Source: Echinostoma caproni (Eukaryota > Platyhelminthes > Trematoda > Plagiorchiida > Echinostomatidae). From it: 21,747 bases of DNA. The notes under the pieces were generated by a model. It was not told the DNA's origin and searched no databases. It worked only from the letters and a program-made list of their open reading frames with translations. Location of the stretch: the NCBI GenBank assembly GCA_900618425.1, contig UZAN01049651.1, positions 1-21,747 of the forward strand. The letters are read 5' to 3'. A program made the translations under genes and the position numbers. Shown piece by piece: positions 1 to 11,107 of the stretch; the first letter of the stretch is position 1; every line of letters starts with the position of its first letter.

Positions 1-8
1 CAGCAAAA

Positions 9-56
9 TCGTCCTGGACATAAATCGTGCAGTATTGCAATATGGTCTTTTCTTTT
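9..56 (+). repeat. Direct repeat, copy 1 (partner at 408-454)
   Basis: This stretch closely matches 408-454 in the same orientation. Shared cores include tcctgga, aaatcgtgca and attgcaatatggtctt. The copies start 399 bases apart, and similarity to the left of copy 1 runs into the window edge, so the full unit cannot be seen. Sequence to the right of the two copies does not align convincingly. It is probably a fragment of a dispersed repeat, or a decayed tandem array with a ~400-bp period. Confidence 0.75.
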
Positions 57-407
57 CAAACTTCAGTCTACCAAACAACAATTGGAACAATTAACCTAGC
101 CTGGAAAGTTCATTTGGTTGACTCCAGTAAATTCTAAGGAAAACCTGTCGGGGCAGTCGGTTTACATGCTACATGGTGAGTGCCATATACCTCTGTAAGT
201 TCGATGAATAATTGAAATACAAAAGGATTGGCACTGCAGTGTGGCTTCGTAACTCAGCTGGTGGCGTCCATGCTGAGATTCAAATACCAGTGAGGCGAAT
301 AAACTTGTCACAATCTCAACATATTTTATTTTACTTTGTTGCTATACTAAAACGCTATATATACATTGCATTTTCTGCAGTATGCACCACATTGAGAAGC
401 AGTGAAT

Positions 408-454
408 TCATCCTGGATAGAAATCGTGCAATATTGCAATATGGTCTTTCTTTT
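408..454 (+). repeat. Direct repeat, copy 2 (partner at 9-56)
   Basis: This is the second copy of the repeat seen at the left window edge, with a few substitutions and a one-base length difference. The preceding bases (cagtgaattcatcc against cagcaaaatcgtcc) suggest the similarity begins a little earlier. Confidence 0.75.
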
Positions 455-780
455 ACAAGCAAACAATCAACTCTCCATTTTGGAAAAAGAAACTAAGTTT
501 GATTGTATCAGTCAGGAGTGTAAACAAGAAAACGTGATGTGACGTGAAAACATGGTCAGTCATTCAAAGATACCTCGCGCGGACAATTTGTTTGACGAGT
601 ACAGGGCCTTCCAAAACTGGTTCAGTCGGATAACCTAAAGGATTGTTATGCACGAAAAGATCATAATGAAATGATCATCTGGTCAGGATTCGAGCTCAAA
701 TCCTATGATGAGAAAGCGTTGCTACCCTTCGTTGCTTGTTCAGCAGAGTTGAATGATTTTTCTAACTAGTTACCCAAGAC

Positions 781-1025
781 TTGAGGGCAGCAGCTCACAC
801 CGACGAAGGGTTTTTTCTTTGGGAACCCTAACCGGAGCCTTTAACTCAAAAGTCTGACCCACAAGGCAGCGGGACAGTACTTTATTGGCTGGGGCTGCCC
901 AGCTTGGGCGGGCGGTAGCTACCCAATGAAGTGCGAAGACCTCTCCCACCGTCCGTTGGAAGCCCCAGGTACCCCGCTCTTACGCCCACCGAGCAGGGTT
1001 TTTTGACCCGTAAACTGCCCCACAC
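781..1025. repeat. GC-rich block, probable decayed retroelement
   Basis: This block is visibly richer in GC than the AT-rich DNA around it and has abrupt edges. It contains runs such as ggggctgcccagcttgggcg and ctctcccaccgtccg. No open frame of useful length or protein motif was found on either strand. On the minus strand the phrase gggagaggtcttcgcac resembles the conserved 3' region of some RTE-type LINEs, but that is from memory and weak. A decayed retroelement is the best guess; a small GC island is the alternative. Confidence 0.35.
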
Positions 1026-1648
1026 CACAGAGTTAGGAAGGTCTGAGGGTTTGGATCAAACAATGTGATAGCGTTGTTTTTTTTTAAGCCGGTTAGGGAT
1101 CACCATGCAGATGAGCGTATGTAGTGTGTAGTGTTAGAACGGAGTAAACTACTGACAGCCCAAATGGTCAGTTTGAAAAATTAGCAGCTGCATTTGGTTG
1201 TGCAAGGGGTCCGAGTAATGATTGGCAAGCGGATTCGGTATAGTGAACCCACGTTTGCAAAACATAGACAAACACCAAAAAACGACGCTGGTTACAACCA
1301 AAAAAGAGGAGAGTGAAAAATGTGGTCCAGTCGTTTGAGTGAACATCAATGCGAGGAAGAACGGGCAAACAAACGCTACAGGAATTTCAATAAACCCCGT
1401 AGGCCGGAGAAATCCCGATAGTAATGGTCACGAAGACCCATATCAAGAAACTGATAGCTCTAGGGTAACCTATTGATCCTACTCATGAAGGCGAGAATAA
1501 CAAAAGTACGGCGCAAACGGTAGGCGATATGTTATGTATTTTTTCCTGAAATTAGTGGTGTTATAAACCGTATTGTTCCTTATATACACAGCGAAGATTA
1601 TGCCGCACACACGCGTTCAAGACTCATGAGAAAGTGTCAATTGAAGCG

Positions 1649-1672
1649 AGGGAGGGNGGGGGGGGGGGAGGT
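1649..1672. repeat. Poly-G tract with an ambiguous base
   Basis: A G-rich homopolymer contains an N at 1657. It is a low-complexity tract whose true length is uncertain from this sequence. Confidence 0.9.
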
Positions 1673-4077
1673 GAGAGAAAGCGGATAAAGAGTCAACGTA
1701 ACAGAGAGATAACTAATCGGACTAGTATTCGCCAGCAAATGACAAGCCTACGAACGAGTTGCTGAATTTGGAATCCACTCATTCTTAAGAGATAATCAAT
1801 TTTTAGTCGGATAAAACCTAGCGAGGAAAGCGAAGCAACAACTGAAGACCTAATAATGCGGTGATGAAGCCAGTTCAAACGTGCCTTGGAGTTGAGTGAA
1901 CAGATTAGAACGAAATCAGAATGGAAGAACGATTTGAAGTGAATTTTTGTGCCATTGATGAAAAGATGGGCAAATGAACGATTTTATAAACACAGGCAAC
2001 AATCAGTTTGTCCGTAGGTTGTAAGGTTTCGAAAGCAAGCATGAGTTGAGAGAGAGAGAGAGTCGATTATGCCAAAATATGAAACGCTACAAGTGAATAA
2101 AGAGCATAAGTCAATTCGATAATGTGAGCAATTTCGTCATACGTAGATCGAAGGAAAAGATAGGGAGCCTCTCACAGTAGCTCCAGTCTTGTTGGGCCTC
2201 ACTATTAGTTGCCAAATCCATCGAACTAATTGAATGTAGAACGCGAGAATTTATAGACAGAACGAAAGCATTCTACCCGCTCAACCGTCGAGCAACTGAG
2301 CAAACTAATTCACCTTTTCTGTACGTGATATAGAAAAACCCATTTTTCTGTTTGTTGCGAGCATCTACTTGTGGAATTTCACGTTCGATCCTCGCTTGGG
2401 TCGATGGGTTGGAGAGACTCAGCTAGAATGAACCGGCTGTTAAGCTCTTTCTGGCGTTTCAGTCCACACTTATTTACCGTGTGCTCGACGAACTAGATAT
2501 TTGGATGCATTGGAAGAATTCTAAACGAATGAGCAGCAAAATACTGACTAAAACCACGAGTAAACCACTAAGATTCCTTTTACACGAGAAAAGAATAGAA
2601 CCAAAGAAAATGGTGGAAACCGGTCACGGAGATTTGGTTGTGAAACCTCGGGTGTGATCATCGGGGTGGTGTAAGCAAATAAAGGAACACCAAATGTTTT
2701 AAAAAGTTCATTGTAGATGGACCTAAATGACAGATGAGCGGATCAGAAAATAAGTGTATCGGTTTCGCTTCGGGTGGTGACCTGGTAGTGATAACAGTTA
2801 ACTAAAAACGAGTCTATATACATCCCCATTTCAAACATAGTTGTAAAGATGATCTCGGAACAAAGCACATAGATAGGATGATCAGTCGAACATTTCTTGT
2901 GGTCAATTTGTGTACACATTTTCCCAACCGATTAATGCGGCCGTTGAATCTTAAAGATCAACTGCCGATCCTCGCTGCCTTCATGTTGGCCCACTCTTTC
3001 GGTGGCCCTATTTTAGCTGGCTACATACATACAGGACGTTCAGGTCTTTTTCTCTAACAGCCGGTTGGGCTTACCACGGAGATAAAAAGAACTATACCAA
3101 GAGCGATTACGGTGCACCTTGTGGGTACCGAAGATGTATGCAAAGTTACGTACAAAGTGCTCCTGAACTAACCAAATAGCCAACGACATCATCTTGCGGC
3201 AACAGCAGTGATAGCAGTGAAGTCATTTCAGCCAACTCTGTATTCACAAAAAGCAGTTCATTAGAGCCCCAGGATTCCCATTCACTCATGACCCCTGTCT
3301 TTTGATTTCAACTGGAAGTCTAACCTCACTCATCCAGTTTTCTTTCTGGTTGCTCTTCTTTGTTTTCCTGTTTCATATTCTAAACCTTATTTAGTATTTT
3401 GCACTTTCTGCACCACTCCTTGCCACATCCCTGTTAGCGCACATTCATTCATTCAGTATATTTGTTGCACATGTGTTTAGTGCATTTTAACAAATACATA
3501 AATCTTCTTCCTCTGGATAATACTAATGCATGTATATGTATATGTGTACATATGTGTGTGTGTGCGTTAGCCAGAGGAACAAGTTATCGACAGCCAGCGT
3601 GTTCGTCACTTGTGCTGTTCTGTCATTGTAGTGATAGAAATATGCAATAATAGATCGTAGATTTGCTCGATCCACTTTACCGAAATGATCCTGCATGTCT
3701 GCGTTTTATCTTTGACATAAATTCACTGTGTCATTGTACGTGAATCGTGCTATCTCTCATTCTCATCCGTCGGGACTAATGAAACCATGCGGAGAAGGCA
3801 CGAGAGAAGACAAAATCGAGTCTACTATTAGGACGGATCTCACAGAACCCGTCAAACCGTACACAGATCNGGCGAGTCGATTCCGGATTGGATGACTGCA
3901 GAACGAATCAGACGGCTATCGTCCGATCGACCGATGGGAATATCAAGGACGCGATCTGATTGGTGCGTCAACATGTCGTTCCCGTACAATTTACCCACTT
4001 ATATTTGCGTAACGCATTATGATCATACAATACACTCTGACTTTTGTTCTCAGTTGTGTTCTCTCCCGTATTATTAT

Positions 4078-4093
4078 GGGGGGGGGGGGGGNG
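4078..4093. repeat. Poly-G tract with an ambiguous base
   Basis: A run of about 13 G is interrupted by an N at 4092, so its length may be wrong. Any reading frame passing through it is unreliable. Confidence 0.9.
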
Positions 4094-6061
4094 AAGAGAG
4101 GCTCGTATCGATCATACGTCTAGGCAGAACATAACATCTACAGGTTTACAGACAAACAACCGGACGTGTTTTCAATTTAATCTGTCCGTATCCAAGGCTG
4201 ACCATATTTGAATAGGGTTGTATTATTCCCTTCACCTAGTAGGAGACCGAGATAGGCCGAGTGCGATAACCGCTCGCATGTGCGTTCTTAGATTGCTTTC
4301 ACATTATCAAATACCGCCGACTGGTTTCATCGGGACTACAACAGGCACGAGCGAATAAACGACTCGGCGATCGGGACCAGTGTGATGATTCTAAATATGA
4401 ACGCGTGACGTAAGTTGGAGGTGAATAGGAGGGTGTTTCACAGTTTTGCACTTAACTGAGAACTCAAAGCACGGCTCCTGGGGATAGCCACTTGATGCGG
4501 TTGACTTAACACTTGTATACCAGACCCGGCAGGGATGAGTTCGGTAGAAACACATACGATAGTGATGGTCAAATGGGAGGGCAGAACGGTTGGAATGCTG
4601 TGAGAGACCTTTGATCTTTTCTGCACGTAGAAAATCATAAACTATTTGTATCATTCAAATGGCAGGTAAAAGTAACAAGATTTTGTTTCAAGCATTTGTT
4701 CGCCCCGATATCGTGAAGAACAGATAATGGACAGAACAGTGCTTAAATTGGATATAATTTTCGATATTTCCTCTGTATTTGCCATCTAATCCATACAGGA
4801 TGGTGAAACAGCAACTGATAAATCGGGACCATGAGAATCAGTTTGCACTTACCAGACACGAACTTTAATGCGTTCCGATGCGTTGTGACACTCACTGAAA
4901 CGAATCAAAAAGATAAATCATTAGCCAAGGAATTTGCTTGGTTGATGTTAGTTGTGTTGGAAACGAACCAGGAATATTCAAGATAGTTAGATGCTATGAT
5001 TTGAATTATGTATTCATTAATGAGACTTCGTTGTTCTAATGGCACTCTCAAAATGAGAAGGGGTGGTAGTGGTGGTGGTAATCGTCTGCGCATGTTTAAT
5101 CGATGAAGCAACGCCCACCTGGTCATGGTGACCGCCAGCAATGTTAACTCAGGTTTATCATGACCTCTAACGGAAGGGATCCATTTTAAGAAAACGTAAT
5201 AGTGTGTTTGATGAGCTTCAAGGTAGATCACTTTCGGAGTCCCCGTCCATTTAACAACTCGCTAAATCCACCTCACCTTCCAAAAAAATATTTAAGAGAT
5301 TTCCCATTAGACATACATGTTACAGATAATTTTACATAACAATTTACGTTTTAAGGTGTACGTGCAAGTTGAAACTCCATAACCGTTGCAACTCAAGTGC
5401 ATTGGAAGGTAGGCGTGCGTTTAAAGCGGTAAACCAAATCGACCACAATGGACTACAGTTCTATCTCTTTTGCCAGACTGCCACAAATCTTCGAAATTTC
5501 GACTTTACAAAATTGATCTGATCACATCACTTGCTATGCATGGCCTATAGTTTCTACCGTATATTACGTAACTTCATCCCGCTCTCTCCTCTTAGCTCAC
5601 AATCTTCAATTCATCTTCTCATCTTTCGAACGCTGTCCATTTGACCTTTGTGTTCTCATCCCCCCACCCCCACGAGTATATCAGTAGCCTTGTCATATTC
5701 GTTTGCTCTGTTTGCTCACCCCTGTCATCGTTATTAACTGAGCTCTAATCGGTCAATCAGACATCTGTACTATGATCACTTTGTATATGTAAACACCTGA
5801 TGATATATTGAAAAGAAATTTCTTCGCGAATAACGTTTTCTACATTGTCCATGGGACTTTTTACGATTAGAATTGATCTGATCAAAATGAGAATGATGTC
5901 TATCCATAAATGATGATAGAAATAAAATAAAACCAAAATTTAAAAAAACAAATGGTTCATTTTTGACTGCCCATCCCACCCCATTGCGAGACTGAAAACC
6001 CAACTCCTCCATTCCGTTTGAACATTATTATCAGTGTGAAGATTTACTAACAAAGACGTAC

Positions 6062-6203
6062 AAGAAAAATTTTTCGTCCCAAACCGGGTTGAGTTCCTGC
6101 AGCACGGTTTTTGTGCGTCGTCGCACTTTCCCAATTTGCACTGTCACATAGGGATCACTACGACCGGTTTTATCTTTTCCAATCAACCCTTGAGCCGATT
6201 TGA
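6062..6203 (-). CDS. unc-13: UNC-13/Munc13 exon with the first half of the C2B domain
   Basis: This exon has 46 complete codons plus split codons. G from the previous exon plus TC makes Val, giving [16 protein letters not shown], a direct match to the start of the UNC-13 C2B domain. C2B binds calcium and PI(4,5)P2 at the plasma membrane. Two of the aspartates expected to bind calcium are present: Asp10 in GKDKTG and Asp16 in RSDPYV. A basic strand (GKVRRRTKT) and the conserved LNPVWDEKF follow. The remaining calcium ligands should be in the next exon, which I could not find in the window. Upstream of the acceptor (ACTCGCAG) there is no AG dinucleotide for about 90 bases, which supports this splice site although the pyrimidine tract is weak. 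The donor is TTCTT|GTACGT, with an unusual T at the last exon base, so the 3' boundary is a little less certain. It ends in phase 2. Confidence 0.92.
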
Positions 6204-6398
6204 CTGCGAGTTCGGATGCGATGTGGTGGTTGTGGTTATGTGCCCGGGCCACGGACGATCCGACGACGGGTGAACGGAGCGCATGGAATCGGTCAATCGG
6301 AAAGGGCGGAATGGGGTGGGTGGAATGAGATTATCACAAATGCATCATACGGGTGAGCGGTGCGCGAACAATGAAAGAGAAACACAGACCTCCCCCCC

Positions 6399-6437
6399 TG
6401 TGTGTGTGTTTGTGTGCGTGTGCGTGCGTGCGTGTGT
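6399..6437. repeat. (TG)n/(CGTG)n microsatellite
   Basis: This is a run of alternating purine and pyrimidine, first TG repeats and then GTGC/GCGT variants. It sits about 200 bases upstream of the C2B exon in the intron. It has no assigned function. Confidence 0.85.
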
Positions 6438-8409
6438 CTGAGGTTTGACGAGATGTCCAATGCAATCCTAGACCGAATTGAGCGGCGGACTGAGAAGTGG
6501 CCCTAAGTGGCCCTAACATGCAAGAAACATGATCATGACGGGACGAAATTCCGATCAGTGAGACAAATTATGCACAAAATTAAAATGAATGCACAAATCG
6601 AAAAATTCCATGACGGAGAGCGTGTTTACTCATAAGTGGGGTCAGAGATGGCAAACATTGTTGAAGGGTTCGCGTCTACGTAGAGCTCACATGCGTAACG
6701 GTACGTGTCCAAACCAAGCCCGTCCAAACGAAAACCCAACTGGGAATGGCTTGAAAATGAACTGTCTCTACACCCTATTTAATTCGTTAGTGAATCACTC
6801 AAATTGAATAAATGTCATAAACAGTAGTAGTTCTCAGATTGAAATGATTGTCACGTATAGGCTGATCCGACTGGCATTCAATTAATATCCTTGATATGTG
6901 ACCAAGCTCAAACGGATCTGAACACTGGCAACTAGCATTCGCAAACTTCTGAGCAACGTGCATGGATAGGAACAATTCGATCAAGTGACCGATTCCCCCT
7001 ATTTGGGTTGGATATCTATTTTCGGTAAGGCTGCCACAGACAGTTGTCGTTGGTAGTGGAAATTCCTAAGCAATAGGATTTTTCCTGACTCTATCGGAAA
7101 ACTAATTGCTGTTGTGTAAATGTTCCGCGAAACATTCACAAGCCAACTGAAGTGTTCATTCACGAATGTGCATCAGGTTCGTATTAGATCGAGTGTTATC
7201 AGTTGACTGGATGACTCTCCACTCCCACCCAGCACAACATCCTCCACAAACACCTACAAAATGGTAAGGTATCGGTGTGATTCGGCAAATTCACACGTGA
7301 CTATACCGTGGTTTATTACAGCATGCGTGTATGTATGTAGGTGAAAGGAAGGGGAACGCAGCGAACCTTAGCATGGCGTAAACGCTCACTCTTTTCGTGA
7401 TTGAAATATCGATTCAAATGACTGGATTGTTGTCCGCTCACGAACTATGTAACCGATTTTCTGATTGCCAACGATTTCCGAATGAATGGGCGTCCACGTC
7501 CGGAAGCGAAAACCGGCGGACAAATTGTTACAGGCTAGTTCGAGTCAAGGTTGAGCAAATGAGTTTGTGATCGCGGGACGCAGTTTCAGAATATTGATTT
7601 CTTTATTGAATTTTGTCTCTCTCTCTCTATCTTTTTGCGTACGGTTTCGCAGTGATCTTAAATCGAATATCTGATTGGGTGTCCTGTGAAACGACAGCTA
7701 AATGAGGACATTCAAATGACGCAATGACGAGCGAAAAAATTATGATTGGAGTTACGAAAATGTGGAGTGGAATTTTAAGTCTGTAGTTGAGTATTTTTAA
7801 TATGGGCTAAAAACTCTCATTACGCAAGCAAAACTAAATTAGGCAAATTGAAAGAGTCAATAATAGCTTAGTGGAATCATGAAGCACTCTCCGTTCCGGG
7901 CAATGCAGACGCGACACAAAAATGGATAGATAGGCCGGCAGGCAATCTGACGATAGCGGAATTTCGATGCAGGAAACTATCCCGAGACTCGTCTACATGC
8001 TGGTTTTACCATTTTTATGTCTCCTCGGAAATCGATCAACAAACTCTTCAAAACAAAAGGAAATGATGGTTAATGAACACCGATGCTTTTAGACTAAGCA
8101 TAAATCAGAGTTCGAACAAACGGCACACCGCCAACAGTGTATCGTATTCACATTAACCTATTTGAAGCTTCGTAGAGCACTGCATACAGTTTCATTGACT
8201 ACGGAATAAATTTCATGAAGTTTCTAAAAAATGGTGCTCCGATTTGTCCGATAACCTCGAGTAACGAAATGAATCAAATCTTCCTTGTCCACAAGTCTAA
8301 ACTAATTCAATTTATAACTAACCTATACATGACAATTTTTTGAGGACTATTCGTCATACACAAGAGAAACTTAAACGGAACTGCAAATTTGAGGAACAGG
8401 ATACGGTGG

Positions 8410-8490
8410 TTTCGACGCTGTTGTGTGCTATCAGTCACAAACAGCGGGAATCTGTCGACCCAACTGAGTATCTGTACCGGAGACTAAGAG
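8410..8490 (-). repeat. Degenerate relative of the tRNA-derived SINE at 15200
   Basis: The plus strand here (cagcgggaatctgtcgaccc followed by aactgagtatctg) aligns with the 15236-15275 copy (cagtgcgaatccgtcgaccc followed by tactgggaatcg), with several substitutions and indels. The T-arm-like part is damaged. It is followed by a short GA tract at about 8488-8502. Orientation matches the better copy. Confidence 0.5.
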
Positions 8491-8546
8491 AGAGAGAAAG
8501 AGAGGACATCAAAACAACTGCGCCAGCCAGTCCCAGTGTTGAGATG

Positions 8547-8570
8547 TACTACTCACGATTGTGAGTAGTA
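8547..8570. repeat. Perfect 10-bp inverted repeat with 4-base loop
   Basis: The sequence tactactcac, then gatt, then gtgagtagta forms a perfect stem-loop. It lies shortly after the degenerate SINE and GA tract. A related tagtagtagggnaaaaa string recurs near 8813-8827. It could be the end of an inserted element; nothing shows that it is transcribed. Confidence 0.8.
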
Positions 8571-10018
8571 GGGAAAAAGTTGGTGATTTATTCTGACAAT
8601 CAAAAATTTACAAGATCGCCGAGGGCAAATTGCTGGATGTCAAAGAATAACTATCGATTGCTACATTCACTGCCCGTTGTACGGCCAGTAACTGGGATGG
8701 TATGTTTAGAATGGGATTTCTGTGTTATATATGCCGACATAGTGATGTCCCATCTAAAATCTTCAATAAACGACTATCTTCGACCGAGCACCGCCTTGTG
8801 GAGCTATGACACTAGTAGTAGGGTAAAAAATTAAGGGACTTACAGCCCTGAATGGTCCGGTTCTGTGGTGATAGGCTCGATTAACGCATTGCCGACGGCT
8901 CATTAGAAGTAGATTGAACATTATGTGATGTTCCCGCACCTTTTCTGTACTACTTACTTTTTGACATTTTACTACAGAGAACCTATACACCTACACGCAC
9001 GCCAGAGAATTCGCCCGAGCTTCACGTTTGACCAAACATCTAGAACACCCTAAAGGATAAAAATTCAGACTTACTAAGCAGCTAGAATTCATTTTGTTAA
9101 ATAATTTTCTTTGACGGCCACCAAGGAGCCCTGGAGAATTGTTTGACCCAAGTTTGTATTTATCAGTAGTATGACCTACTCACATGCTCCCATTTGGGGT
9201 TTATCAAGCGGGAAGGAAACTACATTCTCACGGTGAAGGAATGCCCCATCGCCGCCACCTAACTTTAGCCATTCTCTCTATACCGTGTAACAGCCTTTTG
9301 ATTGACGACTTCCGCCTTACCGAAAATTGTTTTAGACATTTTATATGCACAATGAAAGAAAGCAGAAAGAAAAGAAAAAGTAACTGAGAGCCTTGCCATT
9401 GGAAGTTTAAATCGGGTGGTCAGACAGTAATCGATGAAGCGCATGGTTAAATGGATTGCATATTGTTTCTTGTTTTATTCCGTATGAATTCACTAACCCT
9501 GCACGCACCACTGCGTAGACATCGTATTTTTTAAACATTACTGCTGATGTGCAGCCCTTTGCCGAGTTTTGTAAACAGCGACAAGGGGGCCCCGTCGGCA
9601 TTATTGTCCCATTGCCAGATGAACGCGCTTGGTTGATCTTTCTTAGAAGCTTCAATAAACGATGATTGCATTAGTCACAATTCACTGACACGGGATAAAT
9701 ACTAGTTTCCGAGACGACTCACACAGTGACCACAGCTGAAACGCAGTGCCTCACATGATCAAACAATGAGTAGGAGAAACCGATCTCGGTCATAAATAAA
9801 CAGATGGATAAGCAGTTCAGAAATTTGTGTATTCTGAAGTTTACTTGGCAGGTTTAAATTAACCATCACGGAATTTCCATACTTTCTTCAATGTAAGACT
9901 TCCCAATATCAATTTAACATGTCACAATATCAATTTGAGATTTCATGTCGCTATGTGGACGGTACATTTCACAGCACAGGGTGAAAATGTGACCTTAGTC
10001 ATGTCTTGATGATGCAAC

Positions 10019-10162
10019 ATGGCTTTACAAGATGCACGTGAAAAAGGTCATCCGAAATTTCCAGAATTAACTTTCATCACCCTTCGCCCTGAACTGAACC
10101 CAACAGAAGGCGCATGGAGTGGGATCAAACAGATAGTGAGACAAAGGGTGTATGAACAGTAA
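10019..10162 (+). pseudogene. Transposase C-terminal fragment, Tc1/mariner-IS630 DDE superfamily
   Basis: A 47-residue open stretch ends in RPELNPTEGAWSGIKQ and then a basic tail before a TAA stop. The pattern (S)PELNPIE..W...K is the hallmark around the third catalytic acid of Tc1/mariner/IS630-type DDE transposases; that Glu is present here. The rest of the protein is missing: two stops lie just upstream and no N-terminal helix-turn-helix or first two catalytic Asp residues were found. It is a dead fragment in an intron, antisense to unc-13. A second, different fragment lies about 500 bases to the right. Confidence 0.7.
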
Positions 10163-10655
10163 AGTGTATTACTTACGAGTGACCCTTCTGGCTTGATGTC
10201 AATGCGCGTAAGGTGTATGTAATGTCTGAAAGAAGTCTGCCGTGGAGCGGAGGTACTCGTGACAACAGTATGTTGCAAAAATATCGTGCAACACGTCACG
10301 GATTTGTACCCGAAAGTCACCCAGCTGGAGGATTCATGAGTATTCCCATTATAATAAACATTTTTCCTCTTTCTTTTTGTTGTCCTTTTGTAATTTTTAT
10401 TGGGATTATGTTTACATTGTCCAAACAAGTGCGGGAAGACCAACGTTCGTAATGTTGCCTTCTAGGGTGAACGAGCTGATTTCCTGTTGTTAGTCGCGGC
10501 AGCTCTGACCCGGTTCTTCAGAGGTGGGTCGCATTAACCATCGGCACCAAAAGCTTCAGTCATCTGTCTGACGGAGTGCCGACATACCGAGGGTGGATAA
10601 GAAGTGATTAAAATTGCCAGTAATATTCGACCGCTTATCTAGGAACATTGAAAGT

Positions 10656-10837
10656 GAAGTTGACCCCACACTTTGGTTACAACATGACGGTACACGGTCA
10701 CACACTGCTCTGGTAGTGAGAAAGTTCCCCTATTCGGAAGTTAACTGCAGACAGATTGCCCGAGGAAAACCAAAGGAATGACCTCTAAGATCACCTGACC
10801 TGTCTCCCTTGAACTAACTTAGACGAGTCAAACGTTG
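10656..10837 (+). pseudogene. mariner-like transposase fragment with stops and a changed catalytic residue
   Basis: One frame reads LWLQHDGTRSHTALVVRKF, then about 20 less conserved residues, a TGA at 10779, then PLRSPDLSPLN and a TAA at 10815. These two blocks match the second and third catalytic regions of mariner-like transposases (family pattern QQDGA..HTA and WPPRSPDLTPxD). The second catalytic Asp (codon 10686-10688) is kept. The third catalytic Asp position is Asn (codon 10812-10814) and stops interrupt the frame, so it is inactive. The sequence runs into the N gap at 10838. Decay of both kinds suggests an old insertion. Confidence 0.8.
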
Positions 10838-11107
10838 NNNNNNNNNNNNNNNNNNNNNNNNNNNNNNNNNNNNNNNNNNNNNNNNNNNNNNNNNNNNNNN
10901 NNNNNNNNNNNNNNNNNNNNNNNNNNNNNNNNNNNNNNNNNNNNNNNNNNNNNNNNNNNNNNNNNNNNNNNNNNNNNNNNNNNNNNNNNNNNNNNNNNNN
11001 NNNNNNNNNNNNNNNNNNNNNNNNNNNNNNNNNNNNNNNNNNNNNNNNNNNNNNNNNNNNNNNNNNNNNNNNNNNNNNNNNNNNNNNNNNNNNNNNNNNN
11101 NNNNNNN
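10838..11107. other. Assembly gap (270 N)
   Basis: A block of N falls inside the mariner-like remnant. The 11 bases before it (gtcaaacgttg, 10827-10837) are repeated exactly right after it (11108-11118). This suggests the two contig ends overlap or lie in a repeat, so the gap length is not reliable. Confidence 0.97.

Larger units (their letters stand above)
1..6061 (-). other. Partial unc-13 intron downstream of the C2B exon
   Basis: No coding exon was recognised here. I searched the minus strand for the rest of C2B (a tryptophan followed by an acidic cluster, a DFLG-like motif, and a WYNL-like motif) and found none with supporting context, so the next exon probably lies left of the window. 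The stretch holds a direct repeat at 9-56 and 408-454, a GC-rich block at 781-1025, a short GA tract near 2047-2060, a TG-rich tract near 3541-3566, and homopolymer runs with ambiguous bases at 1657 and 4092. Open frames here are short, lack recognisable domains and look like chance. Confidence 0.7.

Noticed and set aside
2617..2655. aaccggtcacgg, similar to the start of trematode spliced-leader RNA
   Set aside because: Similarity ends after about 12 bases. No ATG-donor junction or Sm-binding site follows.
4391..4654. Minus-strand frame containing VWYTSVKSTASSG, superficially like the VWYNLEKR region of C2B
   Set aside because: Only V-W-Y and scattered residues agree. The flanking residues do not match C2B, and the preceding acidic loop and DFLG block are absent.
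10048..10443. 131-codon minus-strand open frame
   Set aside because: It is partly the reverse of the transposase fragment at 10019-10162. The rest is low-information sequence without a domain.
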